Shown here one piece after another: positions 1 through 7,508 of a stretch of 21,991 bases of DNA. The notes under the pieces are model-generated. The model was not told the DNA's origin. It saw nothing but the letters and a program-made list of their open reading frames with translations, and made no database searches. The DNA comes from an uncultured Lachnospiraceae bacterium (GTDB lineage Bacteria; Bacillota; Clostridia; Lachnospirales; Lachnospiraceae), in the NCBI GenBank assembly GCA_937885345.1, contig CAKZZH010000042.1, positions 1 to 21,991 of the forward strand. The letters are read 5' to 3'. Position 1 is the first letter of the stretch. Each line of letters opens with the position of its first letter. Both the position numbers and the translations under genes were made by a program.

Positions 1-101
1 GAGAAGCTGTCAACTTTTATTGTACTATATCAATAAAGTTTTAAGAAGGTATTGTAAAAAAAACCTTTCTGTTGACCTTTGTTTTCGTTTTTGTTTTCTG
101 T
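1..101. other. AT-rich flank downstream of comEC
   Basis: This short region follows the comEC stop codon and is strongly A/T-rich. It holds a weak imperfect hairpin (AGAAGGT at 44-50 against ACCTTTCT at 63-70), but the T-run lies inside the loop rather than after the stem, so it is not a convincing intrinsic terminator. On the minus strand a TTGACA hexamer (13 down to 8) could be the -35 box of a leftward promoter whose -10 box would lie outside the window. No gene is visible. Confidence 0.4.
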
Positions 102-2492
102 CTACCGGTATGTCTCTACCGTGACCGTCCCGTCGGCGCCGATCCTGTATCTTATCTGTCCCCTTTCCATTGTGCAGATATATGAAAGTCCTGCCTTTGC
201 AAGCCTCTCCAGTGTCTCTTTATGCGGGTGCCCGTATGAATTGTTTATTCCGCTTGATATCACAACCTGCTTTGCATTTACATATTCAAGAAAAATGTGT
301 GAATTGGCTGTACGTGAGCCGTGATGTGCACTCGCAAGTATTGTCAGATCCCTGATCCTCTCATCGCCGGTAAGCGCCTCCTCCTGCTCCGATGAAATGT
401 CCCCCGTAAGAAGAATCCTTTGCCCGGCATATGTAATGAGCGAAACCGTCGAAGCCGCATTTTTATCAGCAATTTCGACGCCCTTTTCGGGATATATGCA
501 GCTTAGCGTAAAATCCCCCTCGCGTATCACACATCCCGCATACACTTCTCTTACATCCGTTGTTTCTCCCGCCGCCTTAGCCAAAGCCTCATAATTGCCG
601 TCATCCTCGCGAGCCGCATTATAACAAGGCAGGCAGAGCGTACCGACGGAGATTTTACCGTCTTTCATCATGTCCAAAACGGCGCTGTAATGATCCCTGT
701 CCGTATGAGAAACAAATACATAATCTACACGCGTGATTCCCTGGGAATGAAGGTATGGAAGAAAGGTGTTATCATAGAGATCATTCTTCGTTGTGCTTCC
801 CATATCATATACGATAGTGGTCCCCTTCTCCGTCCTTATAAATACACCGGCGCCCTGACCCACATACAGAAAGTCAATCATAAAACCGCTCTCAAATCTT
901 ATTAAAACAGCAACAAGGGCCATCGAAATAAACGCCGCCGAAGCACCGTACAGGCCTGCGCATTTGCCATACTTTCTCCTCTTACCTATCATATATCCTA
1001 CCGAAGCAAATGCACCCATCAGCATATAATACGCAGCAATCTGCCATATCCCAGGCCTTCCCGTAACAAGAATACTTCCCGGAATTTTGATATACGATCG
1101 GCAAAGCGCTTCGAAAAATGCAAGCACAAATACTCCCGGGCCTATGAGAAACCTTCCGAGGACAGGACTTGCAAGGCCTCCGAGTGCACCTCCTATCGCG
1201 CTTAGAACGACTACGGTCAGAAGAGGTATGACGATGAGGTTTAGAAGAACGCTGTAGGTTGGGATTTTATAATACCAATACATAATGATCGGCATGGTCG
1301 CAAGGAAGATTGCAAGACTGGAAAAGAAAGCATCGAGAAAACGGGATTTGAATTCATACAGCCACAGAAGCAAAGCAGCGGACTTGCCCTTTTCACGGCT
1401 GCGCCTCTTAATATCCGCCCTGCGGTCGTTATCCTTAAGACTTCTCGGCGGCATAATGCTTTTGAGAGCACCGCCGATCACGACGACACCGATAACCGCA
1501 GAAAAAGATAACTGGAAGCCGCTGTTGCATATAAGGAGGGGGCTGTCTGTAAGCATAACAATACCGGCAAAGCCGAGCGCTGTAAGAGCATCATATGTCC
1601 TCTCGGTAAGATCGGCATACACGATAAACCCAAGCATTATAATTGCTCTGACCGTCGATACCGCGTTGCCCGTCATAAAACCGTAGAGTATCATCGTTAC
1701 GATTCCGAGTACCGCCGCAAACCGTTTTCTTAGGCCCAAATTCTTAAGAAATCTGTAAAGTCCCATTCCGATAAGTGATATGTGAAGTCCGGAAATTGCG
1801 AGGATATGCCCTATTCCGCAGTCCGAATACAGTTCATACATTTCATCGTCAAGGTTCTCTTTATCGCCGAGGAGCATGGCGCACATCACCGAAGCCGTTG
1901 TCTCATCGGTAACCGTATATATCGCATTTTCCAGCCTGTAAGCAAGGGTTTTGAGAAAATGGTATACCCCTTCACCGCCCTGTGAGATTATTTTATCGGC
2001 ATACAGCGCATATCCGATCCCCAGAGTTCTGTAATAGAGCCGCTTATCAAATTGTCCCATATTCATGGCGCCGTCAATTAGTTCTGCCCTGCCCTCCGCA
2101 TATATATCGCTGCCGGGTGCGATCTCCCTGTCCGAATAGATCAAAACATCCATGCTCGCTGCGCCGCCTTCGGATGCGTTCGCACCAATGCCGGCCGAGG
2201 CACTAAGTGCGGCATGGCCGCTGTCACCCGTACTGCCCTGCACGCACACATTTTTTCCATACAGAACGTATCCGTAAGTGCTCTTTTTACACCTGTAGAT
2301 CCTTGCACTCAGGCGCACCGAAACAGTGACATCCGATTTATCGCATGCCTCAAGAAAGGATTCAAACGAATCCTCATATTTTACCTGATTACTCAGAAAG
2401 TACATTAAACCGGGGCTCAGATGCCATATAAGCGCCAGGATAAGCGCCAGGACGGCAAAAGCCCATAGAACCGGTCTTCTGATGGAAAACAC
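102..2492 (-). CDS. comEC: ComEC/Rec2 family DNA-uptake channel protein
   Basis: A polytopic membrane protein of 796 residues, the usual size for ComEC, which carries single-stranded DNA across the cytoplasmic membrane during transformation. An N-terminal membrane segment (about 8-26) is followed by an extracytoplasmic soluble region (about 35-175). The Competence domain (about 185-480) contains the family motif GHILAISGLHISL at 228-240. The C-terminal metallo-beta-lactamase-like domain starts near 536 and keeps HTDRDH (596-601), LLTGD (694-698), SAHHGS (721-726) and YGHPH (753-757). The early loop reads YVGQGAG (543-549), where the family normally has DVGQGD, so two acidic positions are changed. 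The GTG start overlaps its own AGGAGG ribosome site, so the true start may be a few codons downstream. It is the last gene of the leftward set, 18 bp after the GerMN gene. Family assignment is confident; competence of the organism is inference. Confidence 0.93.
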   Translation of the reverse strand: MFSIRRPVLWAFAVLALILALIWHLSPGLMYFLSNQVKYEDSFESFLEACDKSDVTVSVRLSARIYRCKKSTYGYVLYGKNVCVQGSTGDSGHAALSASAGIGANASEGGAASMDVLIYSDREIAPGSDIYAEGRAELIDGAMNMGQFDKRLYYRTLGIGYALYADKIISQGGEGVYHFLKTLAYRLENAIYTVTDETTASVMCAMLLGDKENLDDEMYELYSDCGIGHILAISGLHISLIGMGLYRFLKNLGLRKRFAAVLGIVTMILYGFMTGNAVSTVRAIIMLGFIVYADLTERTYDALTALGFAGIVMLTDSPLLICNSGFQLSFSAVIGVVVIGGALKSIMPPRSLKDNDRRADIKRRSREKGKSAALLLWLYEFKSRFLDAFFSSLAIFLATMPIIMYWYYKIPTYSVLLNLIVIPLLTVVVLSAIGGALGGLASPVLGRFLIGPGVFVLAFFEALCRSYIKIPGSILVTGRPGIWQIAAYYMLMGAFASVGYMIGKRRKYGKCAGLYGASAAFISMALVAVLIRFESGFMIDFLYVGQGAGVFIRTEKGTTIVYDMGSTTKNDLYDNTFLPYLHSQGITRVDYVFVSHTDRDHYSAVLDMMKDGKISVGTLCLPCYNAAREDDGNYEALAKAAGETTDVREVYAGCVIREGDFTLSCIYPEKGVEIADKNAASTVSLITYAGQRILLTGDISSEQEEALTGDERIRDLTILASAHHGSRTANSHIFLEYVNAKQVVISSGINNSYGHPHKETLERLAKAGLSYICTMERGQIRYRIGADGTVTVETYR

Positions 2493-2497
2493 CTCCT
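2481..2497 (-). promoter_or_regulatory. comEC ribosome-binding site overlapping the annotated start
   Basis: On the minus strand AGGAGG occupies 2497-2492, and its last G is the first base of the GTG used as the longest start. No spacer is left for that GTG. Eight bases after AGGAGG lies an in-frame ATC (2483-2481) that would give a protein beginning (M)RRPVLWAFAVLALI, a normal membrane-protein start. No ATG, GTG or TTG is correctly spaced. The start is therefore unresolved. Confidence 0.5.
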
Positions 2498-2510
2498 CAA
2501 GAAGAGGGAA

Positions 2511-3473
2511 TTACTCTTTCTCGATAGAAATCTCACTTTCGATAATGTCAAGATTTCTGTCATAGATTTCAGCAAGATTATAGTTCTCCCTGAAAACATA
2601 ATCGCTGCTGCCGTTTACAAGAATCTGGACATGTCTGATGTTCGTAAGGGAACAAAGAGTATTTACGACGGAATAGAAGGAAACCGCCGATGACACGTTA
2701 ACAAGGGAGTCTAAGAAAGCCCCGTCAAAATTAACATACGCCACACCGTTACGCGTTGTGACATCAATAAGCTTAAGGTTGGAAGGGAGGGACGCGATAC
2801 AATCCTCGCTGTCCGGACCGCTTATAAGCTGCTCAATGATCGCCTGCTCAATACTTTTCTGCGCACTGTATGCAATCTTCTTGGTCTCGCCCACAAGCCT
2901 GTCACCCGAAAGATTCGAATAATATACGGTTACATCCTGCGTGTTGATATTAAGCAGAATATCACTTATCTCGACAATATAATCCTGCGCTCTCATTAGG
3001 CCTATTGCTTGACCCTGCGCATTCGTAAGCGGATTCTCACCGATAAAGAATTTGATATAATCAATTCCGCTTATCTGGTCCATGGTCTTAACTACAGCGG
3101 CCCTGAAAAGGATTTCCGTAACATTGTCCATAAGCATATATTCGGTACCAAAATACATCGAAAGCACATTGCCTTCGATCACAAAACCGTCAAACTCAAG
3201 TTCCTTCGGAATGATTGAAACAACGCCCTCACCCTGAGGCTCTTGCATCTCCTCATATAGAGCGTATGCAAGTTCAATCTTACCTGCGGATGAACTGTCC
3301 GAAACAATATTTATATCTCTGAGCGAAGCTATAACCTCGTTATTCGTACTGTCATAATAAAATATTTCATAATTGCCTTCGCCCGGATCTCCCGAGATAT
3401 TGCATCCCATAAGAGCGTACCCCGAAAGCAGCAGCATAACAAGGGCCATAACAATTGCAATTAATCTTCTCAT
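2511..3473 (-). CDS. Lipoprotein with two GerMN domains
   Basis: A 320-residue protein with a lipoprotein signal peptide: a positive start (MRR), a hydrophobic core at 4-20 and the lipobox LMGC with Cys24. Two GerMN-type modules follow, roughly 36-155 and 180-290. The second has the characteristic stretch around VAYVNFDGAFL (244-254) and a VNTLCSLTNI helix (270-279). GerMN domains occur in the spore germination lipoprotein GerM and in LpqB-like proteins beside sensor kinases; their molecular function is not well defined. The ATG overlaps the kinase stop in an ATGA arrangement and has GGAGG nine bases upstream, inside the kinase gene. Direct coupling to the histidine kinase suggests an outer-surface partner for signalling, as for LpqB with MtrB; that role is inference. 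Confidence 0.85.
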   Translation of the reverse strand: MRRLIAIVMALVMLLLSGYALMGCNISGDPGEGNYEIFYYDSTNNEVIASLRDINIVSDSSSAGKIELAYALYEEMQEPQGEGVVSIIPKELEFDGFVIEGNVLSMYFGTEYMLMDNVTEILFRAAVVKTMDQISGIDYIKFFIGENPLTNAQGQAIGLMRAQDYIVEISDILLNINTQDVTVYYSNLSGDRLVGETKKIAYSAQKSIEQAIIEQLISGPDSEDCIASLPSNLKLIDVTTRNGVAYVNFDGAFLDSLVNVSSAVSFYSVVNTLCSLTNIRHVQILVNGSSDYVFRENYNLAEIYDRNLDIIESEISIEKE

Positions 3474-4879
3474 GCCTCGCCACCTCCGCTGTACAGAGGA
3501 ATCCTTATAGTAAAGGTTGTTCCCTCATTCTCTTTTGAATAAAATTTGATAACGCCCCTATGCATAAGTACGGCGTTCTTGGTAATAGCAAGTCCAAGGC
3601 CCGTACCGCCTGTCTCTCTTGATCTTGCTTTATCGACTCTGTAAAATCTCTCAAATACAAGTTCTCTTGCGTCCTCGGGAATACCTATTCCGGAATCCGC
3701 GATCTTGATATAGAAATATCTATGATCGGCATTAAGCGACACTCTTACCCAACCATTATCGACATTGTATTTTATCGCGTTTTCGACAAGATTCGTGACA
3801 GCCTGCATAAGCTTCACCTCGTCAACCTCAGCCACAACGGGTCTGAAACTTTCAAAGAGAAGATCGATATTCTTCTGCTCGGCAATTAACTTAAGCCTCT
3901 TAAGTGTAAGTTCTATAAGATCGTTGATATTGCAGGTTGTAACATTGAGTTTGGCTGCACTTTGATCCATTTTGACAAGAGTAAGAAGGTCATTGATTAT
4001 CTTATTCTCTCGATCGATCTCGGATACGATATCCTGCATAAAATCCCTGTACATTTCAACCGGCGCATCCGGCTGCATAAGAAGTGAATCCGCAAGCACC
4101 TTCATCGAAGTCATGGGAGTCTTAAGTTCATGTGAGACATTGGAAACAAACTCCTGTCTTGAATCGTCAACCGTACGAAGTTTGTCGAGAGACGCGTTAA
4201 CTTTGTTAAAAACACTGCTGTATTCCTTATAAGGCGAATCGCTTATCCGGACTGTCGATGCACCCTGCGCAATAAGCGAGACCTCATCATCAACCCTTTG
4301 TAAAGGCCTGAAAAAAAGGTTCACAAGCAATATCAACACTCCCATGATGACAAAGAATACAATAAGCGCTGTGATAAGCAGAACCTGCCCCATATACGAA
4401 ATCATTTCCTGGGTAGACTTATCCGATGCGGTTACAAGAAGAACTCCCGATGCGCTTTCGGTCATACCGTTAGTGTAATAAGGCATTACCACACGAACGA
4501 ATCCGTATTTCTCAATATAAGACGCTTCGGTCTTACCGGAAAATGCGGCAATAACGCTCCTGGTTGCAAGTATTTTACCGACATCGTAATTGTATGAATC
4601 GGATATAACTCTGAAACTGCTGTCAACACGCAATATCCTGACGGAATAGAGAGATGCCAGCATATCAATATCTTCGTCCGTACTGTCGGAAATATCTGTC
4701 GCGAGAAGGTTGCACCTTTGAAGAAGGTTATTGACCGTAGTCTCCGTCTGGCGCCACTTGTAGATATTAAAAGTTGCGATGGCAATAAGAAAAACGGATA
4801 CGGCAAAAAGGGCCATTACTACCAAGATAACAATGACTTTGAGACTTATCTTATGTTTTGTTTTGGTGCCTTCAGCCAT
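3470..4879 (-). CDS. Membrane sensor histidine kinase (HAMP-HisKA-HATPase)
   Basis: A 469-residue kinase of the PhoR/WalK/ResE-like class. It has a first membrane segment (about 14-36), an extracytoplasmic sensor region (about 40-160), a second membrane segment (about 164-189) and a HAMP linker (about 190-238). The HisKA H-box has His250 in SNVSHELKTP. The ATPase domain has N-box NLVENAIKYN (363-372), DSGIGIP (395-401) and GGTGLGL (424-430), all intact, so it should autophosphorylate. AAGGA lies nine bases before the ATG. It follows the response regulator by 29 bp and overlaps the GerMN lipoprotein by 4 bp, so it is almost certainly the partner kinase of that regulator. The signal is unknown; the sensor region shows no PAS or Cache motif that I can recognise. 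Confidence 0.94.
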   Translation of the reverse strand: MAEGTKTKHKISLKVIVILVVMALFAVSVFLIAIATFNIYKWRQTETTVNNLLQRCNLLATDISDSTDEDIDMLASLYSVRILRVDSSFRVISDSYNYDVGKILATRSVIAAFSGKTEASYIEKYGFVRVVMPYYTNGMTESASGVLLVTASDKSTQEMISYMGQVLLITALIVFFVIMGVLILLVNLFFRPLQRVDDEVSLIAQGASTVRISDSPYKEYSSVFNKVNASLDKLRTVDDSRQEFVSNVSHELKTPMTSMKVLADSLLMQPDAPVEMYRDFMQDIVSEIDRENKIINDLLTLVKMDQSAAKLNVTTCNINDLIELTLKRLKLIAEQKNIDLLFESFRPVVAEVDEVKLMQAVTNLVENAIKYNVDNGWVRVSLNADHRYFYIKIADSGIGIPEDARELVFERFYRVDKARSRETGGTGLGLAITKNAVLMHRGVIKFYSKENEGTTFTIRIPLYSGGGEA

Positions 4880-4908
4880 AGATGTCGTTCCTTATACCGT
4901 AATGATAA

Positions 4909-5598
4909 TCAAACCTTGGAATAATAATATCCCATGCCCCACTTGGTATGAACATACTTCGGTTCCGAAGGATTCTCCTCTATCTTCTCGCGAAGACGTC
5001 TTATATGCACATCCACCGTTCTTGCATCACCGGGGTATTCATAGCCCCAGACAAGATTGAGAAGATTATCTCTCGAATATACTTTATTCGGGTTCATAAC
5101 AAGAAGCTCGAGAACATCGTACTCCTTGGATGTAAGATTAATCTCTTTGTTGTTGATATAAAGCCTTCTGCCGTCTCTTTCCATCCTGATATCGCCAGAA
5201 ACAAGGACTTTACCGTCGTCCTGCTTCTTCACGTTACGCTGGTCGCGGCGCATGATCGCTTTGATCCTGGCTTTAACCTCAAGTATGTTAAAAGGCTTGG
5301 TTATGTAATCATCGGCGCCGTAGTCAAGGCCCATGATCTTGTCCATATCATCGCCCTTTGCGGTAAGCATGATTATAGGCATTCCGGAAAATTCCCTGAT
5401 CTGGCTGCACACAGACAGACCATCGAGCTTGGGAAGCATCAGATCGAGGAGGACCATGTCATACTCCTGTTTACGAGCGTATTCAAGTGCTTCCTCACCG
5501 TCATAGGCACAGTCAACTTCCATGCCTTCCTGTTCAAGACTGAATTTGATGCCCTTTACAATTGCCTTTTCATCATCAACAACGAGAACCTTACTCAC
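4909..5598 (-). CDS. OmpR/PhoB-family response regulator
   Basis: A 229-residue regulator with a receiver domain (1-120) and an OmpR-type winged-helix DNA-binding domain (about 130-228). The acidic pocket D8-D9, phospho-acceptor D52 (LLDLMLPKLDG), T79 and K101 are all present, so it should be phosphorylated normally. The output domain has the usual LTSKEYDVLELL and RTVDVHIRRLREKI features. The start is GTG with GAGAGG six bases upstream. It lies 12 bp after comEA and 29 bp before the kinase gene. It resembles WalR/PhoP-type regulators, but the neighbours do not match a wal operon, so I give no symbol. Targets are unknown; self-regulation or control of the flanking com genes is possible. Confidence 0.95.
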   Translation of the reverse strand: MSKVLVVDDEKAIVKGIKFSLEQEGMEVDCAYDGEEALEYARKQEYDMVLLDLMLPKLDGLSVCSQIREFSGMPIIMLTAKGDDMDKIMGLDYGADDYITKPFNILEVKARIKAIMRRDQRNVKKQDDGKVLVSGDIRMERDGRRLYINNKEINLTSKEYDVLELLVMNPNKVYSRDNLLNLVWGYEYPGDARTVDVHIRRLREKIEENPSEPKYVHTKWGMGYYYSKV

Positions 5599-5610
5599 TT
5601 TTTACCTCTC

Positions 5611-6207
5611 TTATTTTACACAAATATGATCCTTGATCTTGTTAAATGCAGCTTCCTTAATCCCCGGCACATTCATTATGTCTTCAATGCAGGTATACGC
5701 GCCGTTGCTTTCGCGATAAGAGATAATATCCGAAGCCCTGCTCTCACCGATTCCGGACAAAGTCATAAGCGCCGTTTTATCAGCAGTATTGATATTGATA
5801 AGTGCGCCGGTGCCTTGTCCGGATACCGACGCGTTCTCACCCTTTTCGGGTACATAAATCATCTGTCCGTCGCTTAGAATATCCGCCTGATTAACGGCAG
5901 ACGCATCGCCTTTCTCCGTTATTCCGCCGGCCGCCTCGATCGCTTCATACACTCTGGCGCCTTCTTCGAAATAAAATACCCCTGACTGCATAACCTGTCC
6001 GCACACATACACGCACATCCGCGAGGATGTCTCCTGCGCACCTTCTCCGTCCGTCTTCCCGGGTGCTCCTGATACACCTTCAAAGACCGTAGTGCTCTCA
6101 TCCTGCACAAGTTCGGGCACTTTATGATCATTGCATCCGATAATAAGATAAATGCAGGCTGAGGCCAAAACGAGTCCGCCGCAAATATATTTAATTATTT
6201 TATTCAT
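5611..6207 (-). CDS. comEA: ComEA-like DNA receptor (SLBB + helix-hairpin-helix)
   Basis: A surface-anchored DNA-binding protein that, in transforming Gram-positive bacteria, receives double-stranded DNA and passes it to ComEC. With the chosen start the protein has 198 residues. It has an N-terminal hydrophobic anchor ending in LIIGC, where Cys25 could be lipidated; a low-complexity linker to about residue 60; an SLBB beta-grasp domain (about 64-122, VYVCGQVMQSGVF); and a C-terminal double helix-hairpin-helix (about 136-198) with LSGIGESRASDII and VPGIKEAAFNKI. The ATG at 6207 is preferred over the ATG at 6219 because GGAGG stands five bases before it and overlaps the upstream one. A lipobox instead of a plain membrane anchor would be mildly unusual. 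comEC lies four genes downstream on the same strand. Confidence 0.92.
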   Translation of the reverse strand: MNKIIKYICGGLVLASACIYLIIGCNDHKVPELVQDESTTVFEGVSGAPGKTDGEGAQETSSRMCVYVCGQVMQSGVFYFEEGARVYEAIEAAGGITEKGDASAVNQADILSDGQMIYVPEKGENASVSGQGTGALININTADKTALMTLSGIGESRASDIISYRESNGAYTCIEDIMNVPGIKEAAFNKIKDHICVK

Positions 6208-6217
6208 ATAAACCTCC
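6208..6217 (-). promoter_or_regulatory. Ribosome-binding site deciding the comEA start
   Basis: GGAGG at 6217-6213 on the minus strand, then TTTAT, then ATG at 6207. The upstream in-frame ATG at 6219 overlaps this site and has no good Shine-Dalgarno sequence of its own. Confidence 0.75.
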
Positions 6218-6246
6218 ATGCCACGGCATGAAGATTGACCACATAA

Positions 6247-7506
6247 TTATTTGAGTTTGCCTTCAAGCTTGGTATCGACTGCAGAAAGCTCGCTGACAGA
6301 ACTTCCGCCCTTGGAAATATTGTGTATGGCAATCTCGATAAGCGGATAAGCCTGCTCGCCGTATACAAGCTTGGTCTTTATGGCAGACTTGGCATACGAC
6401 TCATAGATATTCTCAAGCCTTGGATCGCTGACCATATTGTTACGGCATGAAAGTTCATAAGTCTTCTCATAAAGAGTCTGCGCCTTATCAAAGGTGCAGA
6501 AATGTGCGAACTGCTCCGCCATCGCAAGATCCGGCGAATATGAATTGACCGCAATAACCCTTGTTATCGAAAGAGGCGCGGTACGCGTAGAAGCATCATA
6601 ATCGGGAAATGCGCAGAAATCGCAGGCAAGCTCCGAATCCATAAGCGTAGCAAGATCATCGGTTGATACGATCGTCGCTGCGGTAAATCCGGACACAAAA
6701 TCCGAGAGGCATTTCTCGTCATCCGCAGATGTATCCATTCCGAAATAATCAAGAATGGACAGGAAGCTGACTGCCGAACTTATCGTATCGCTGTTGCATA
6801 TGGAAACCGATCCGGGATCATCGCCACACTCACCTCCAAGGCTTATATATGCGCCGAAATATGCATAATTATAAAATATATTCGCAACATCCGAAGTGAA
6901 AATATGCTGAACAAGCTGAGTTCCAAGTTCCTCCGAAACCTCGAAAGAATCCGAAAAGGCTTTAAGCTTCTCAAAGGTTGCGAAATTATCCGCACCGCTT
7001 GCATACGCTGTATTGTATGCAAGAAAAGTCGTATCGTAGGATAAAGGATAACCACACAAAGTGCCATTCACACTGGCGGCATTAAGTGCCGTATCACAGT
7101 AGTTTACCGCGGTAAAATCCTCAGATGTATTTGCATGTGCAACGCCCTGCAAATACGCCATACGAAGATTTGAAGAGTCTGTCATATACACATCATAGAG
7201 CGTACTTTGATCCCTGTTATTACCGGTAATTTCGGTAAGAAGAGCCGATGTGTCAAGCCTATCAAGTACAATGTCAAGATTCTCATGTGTGTTCTCAAAT
7301 TCCTTCTCACACATTTTAAAATATTCCGTATATTTGTCATCGGAATAAGCAAAATTGATAACGGTTTCAACCGCCGCGGCCGTTGTCGTCTCATCCGGCT
7401 CGGTCTCTATCTCGTCAAGATACGTAATACGGCATCCGGACGCAAGTGCAGCCAGTAAGCCTATCATGCATACAGGCGCAACCACTCTCTTTTTAAAACT
7501 TATCAT
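6247..7506 (-). CDS. Extracellular solute-binding lipoprotein (ABC family 1 type)
   Basis: A 419-residue exported lipoprotein. The signal peptide ends in the lipobox ASGC with Cys25, followed by an acidic, threonine-rich linker (about 30-48). A periplasmic-binding-protein fold of the family 1 type follows, with the typical opening NFAYSDDKYTEYFKMCEKEF and the DVYMTDSSN stretch. Such proteins capture sugars, peptides or amino acids for an ABC importer, but no permease or ATPase gene is nearby, so this one is an orphan. It starts 2 bp after the argD stop, with AAGGTG eight bases upstream inside the argD end, and comEA follows after 39 bp. Tight coupling to argD hints at a ligand tied to arginine metabolism, but the fold resembles sugar-type binders more than amino-acid types. 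Ligand unknown. Confidence 0.82.
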   Translation of the reverse strand: MISFKKRVVAPVCMIGLLAALASGCRITYLDEIETEPDETTTAAAVETVINFAYSDDKYTEYFKMCEKEFENTHENLDIVLDRLDTSALLTEITGNNRDQSTLYDVYMTDSSNLRMAYLQGVAHANTSEDFTAVNYCDTALNAASVNGTLCGYPLSYDTTFLAYNTAYASGADNFATFEKLKAFSDSFEVSEELGTQLVQHIFTSDVANIFYNYAYFGAYISLGGECGDDPGSVSICNSDTISSAVSFLSILDYFGMDTSADDEKCLSDFVSGFTAATIVSTDDLATLMDSELACDFCAFPDYDASTRTAPLSITRVIAVNSYSPDLAMAEQFAHFCTFDKAQTLYEKTYELSCRNNMVSDPRLENIYESYAKSAIKTKLVYGEQAYPLIEIAIHNISKGGSSVSELSAVDTKLEGKLK

Positions 7507-7508
7507 AT

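Noticed and set aside
44..70. Intrinsic terminator for comEC
   Set aside because: The stem is short and imperfect, and the T-run on the relevant strand is inside the loop rather than after the stem.
4948..5877. A 309-codon plus-strand open frame opposite the response regulator and comEA
   Set aside because: It is antisense to two well-supported genes, has no family features, and arises from the codon pattern of the opposite strand.
6217..6230. Short palindrome CATGCC-AC-GGCATG just before comEA
   Set aside because: Six-base arms with a two-base centre and no promoter or T-run; probably chance.
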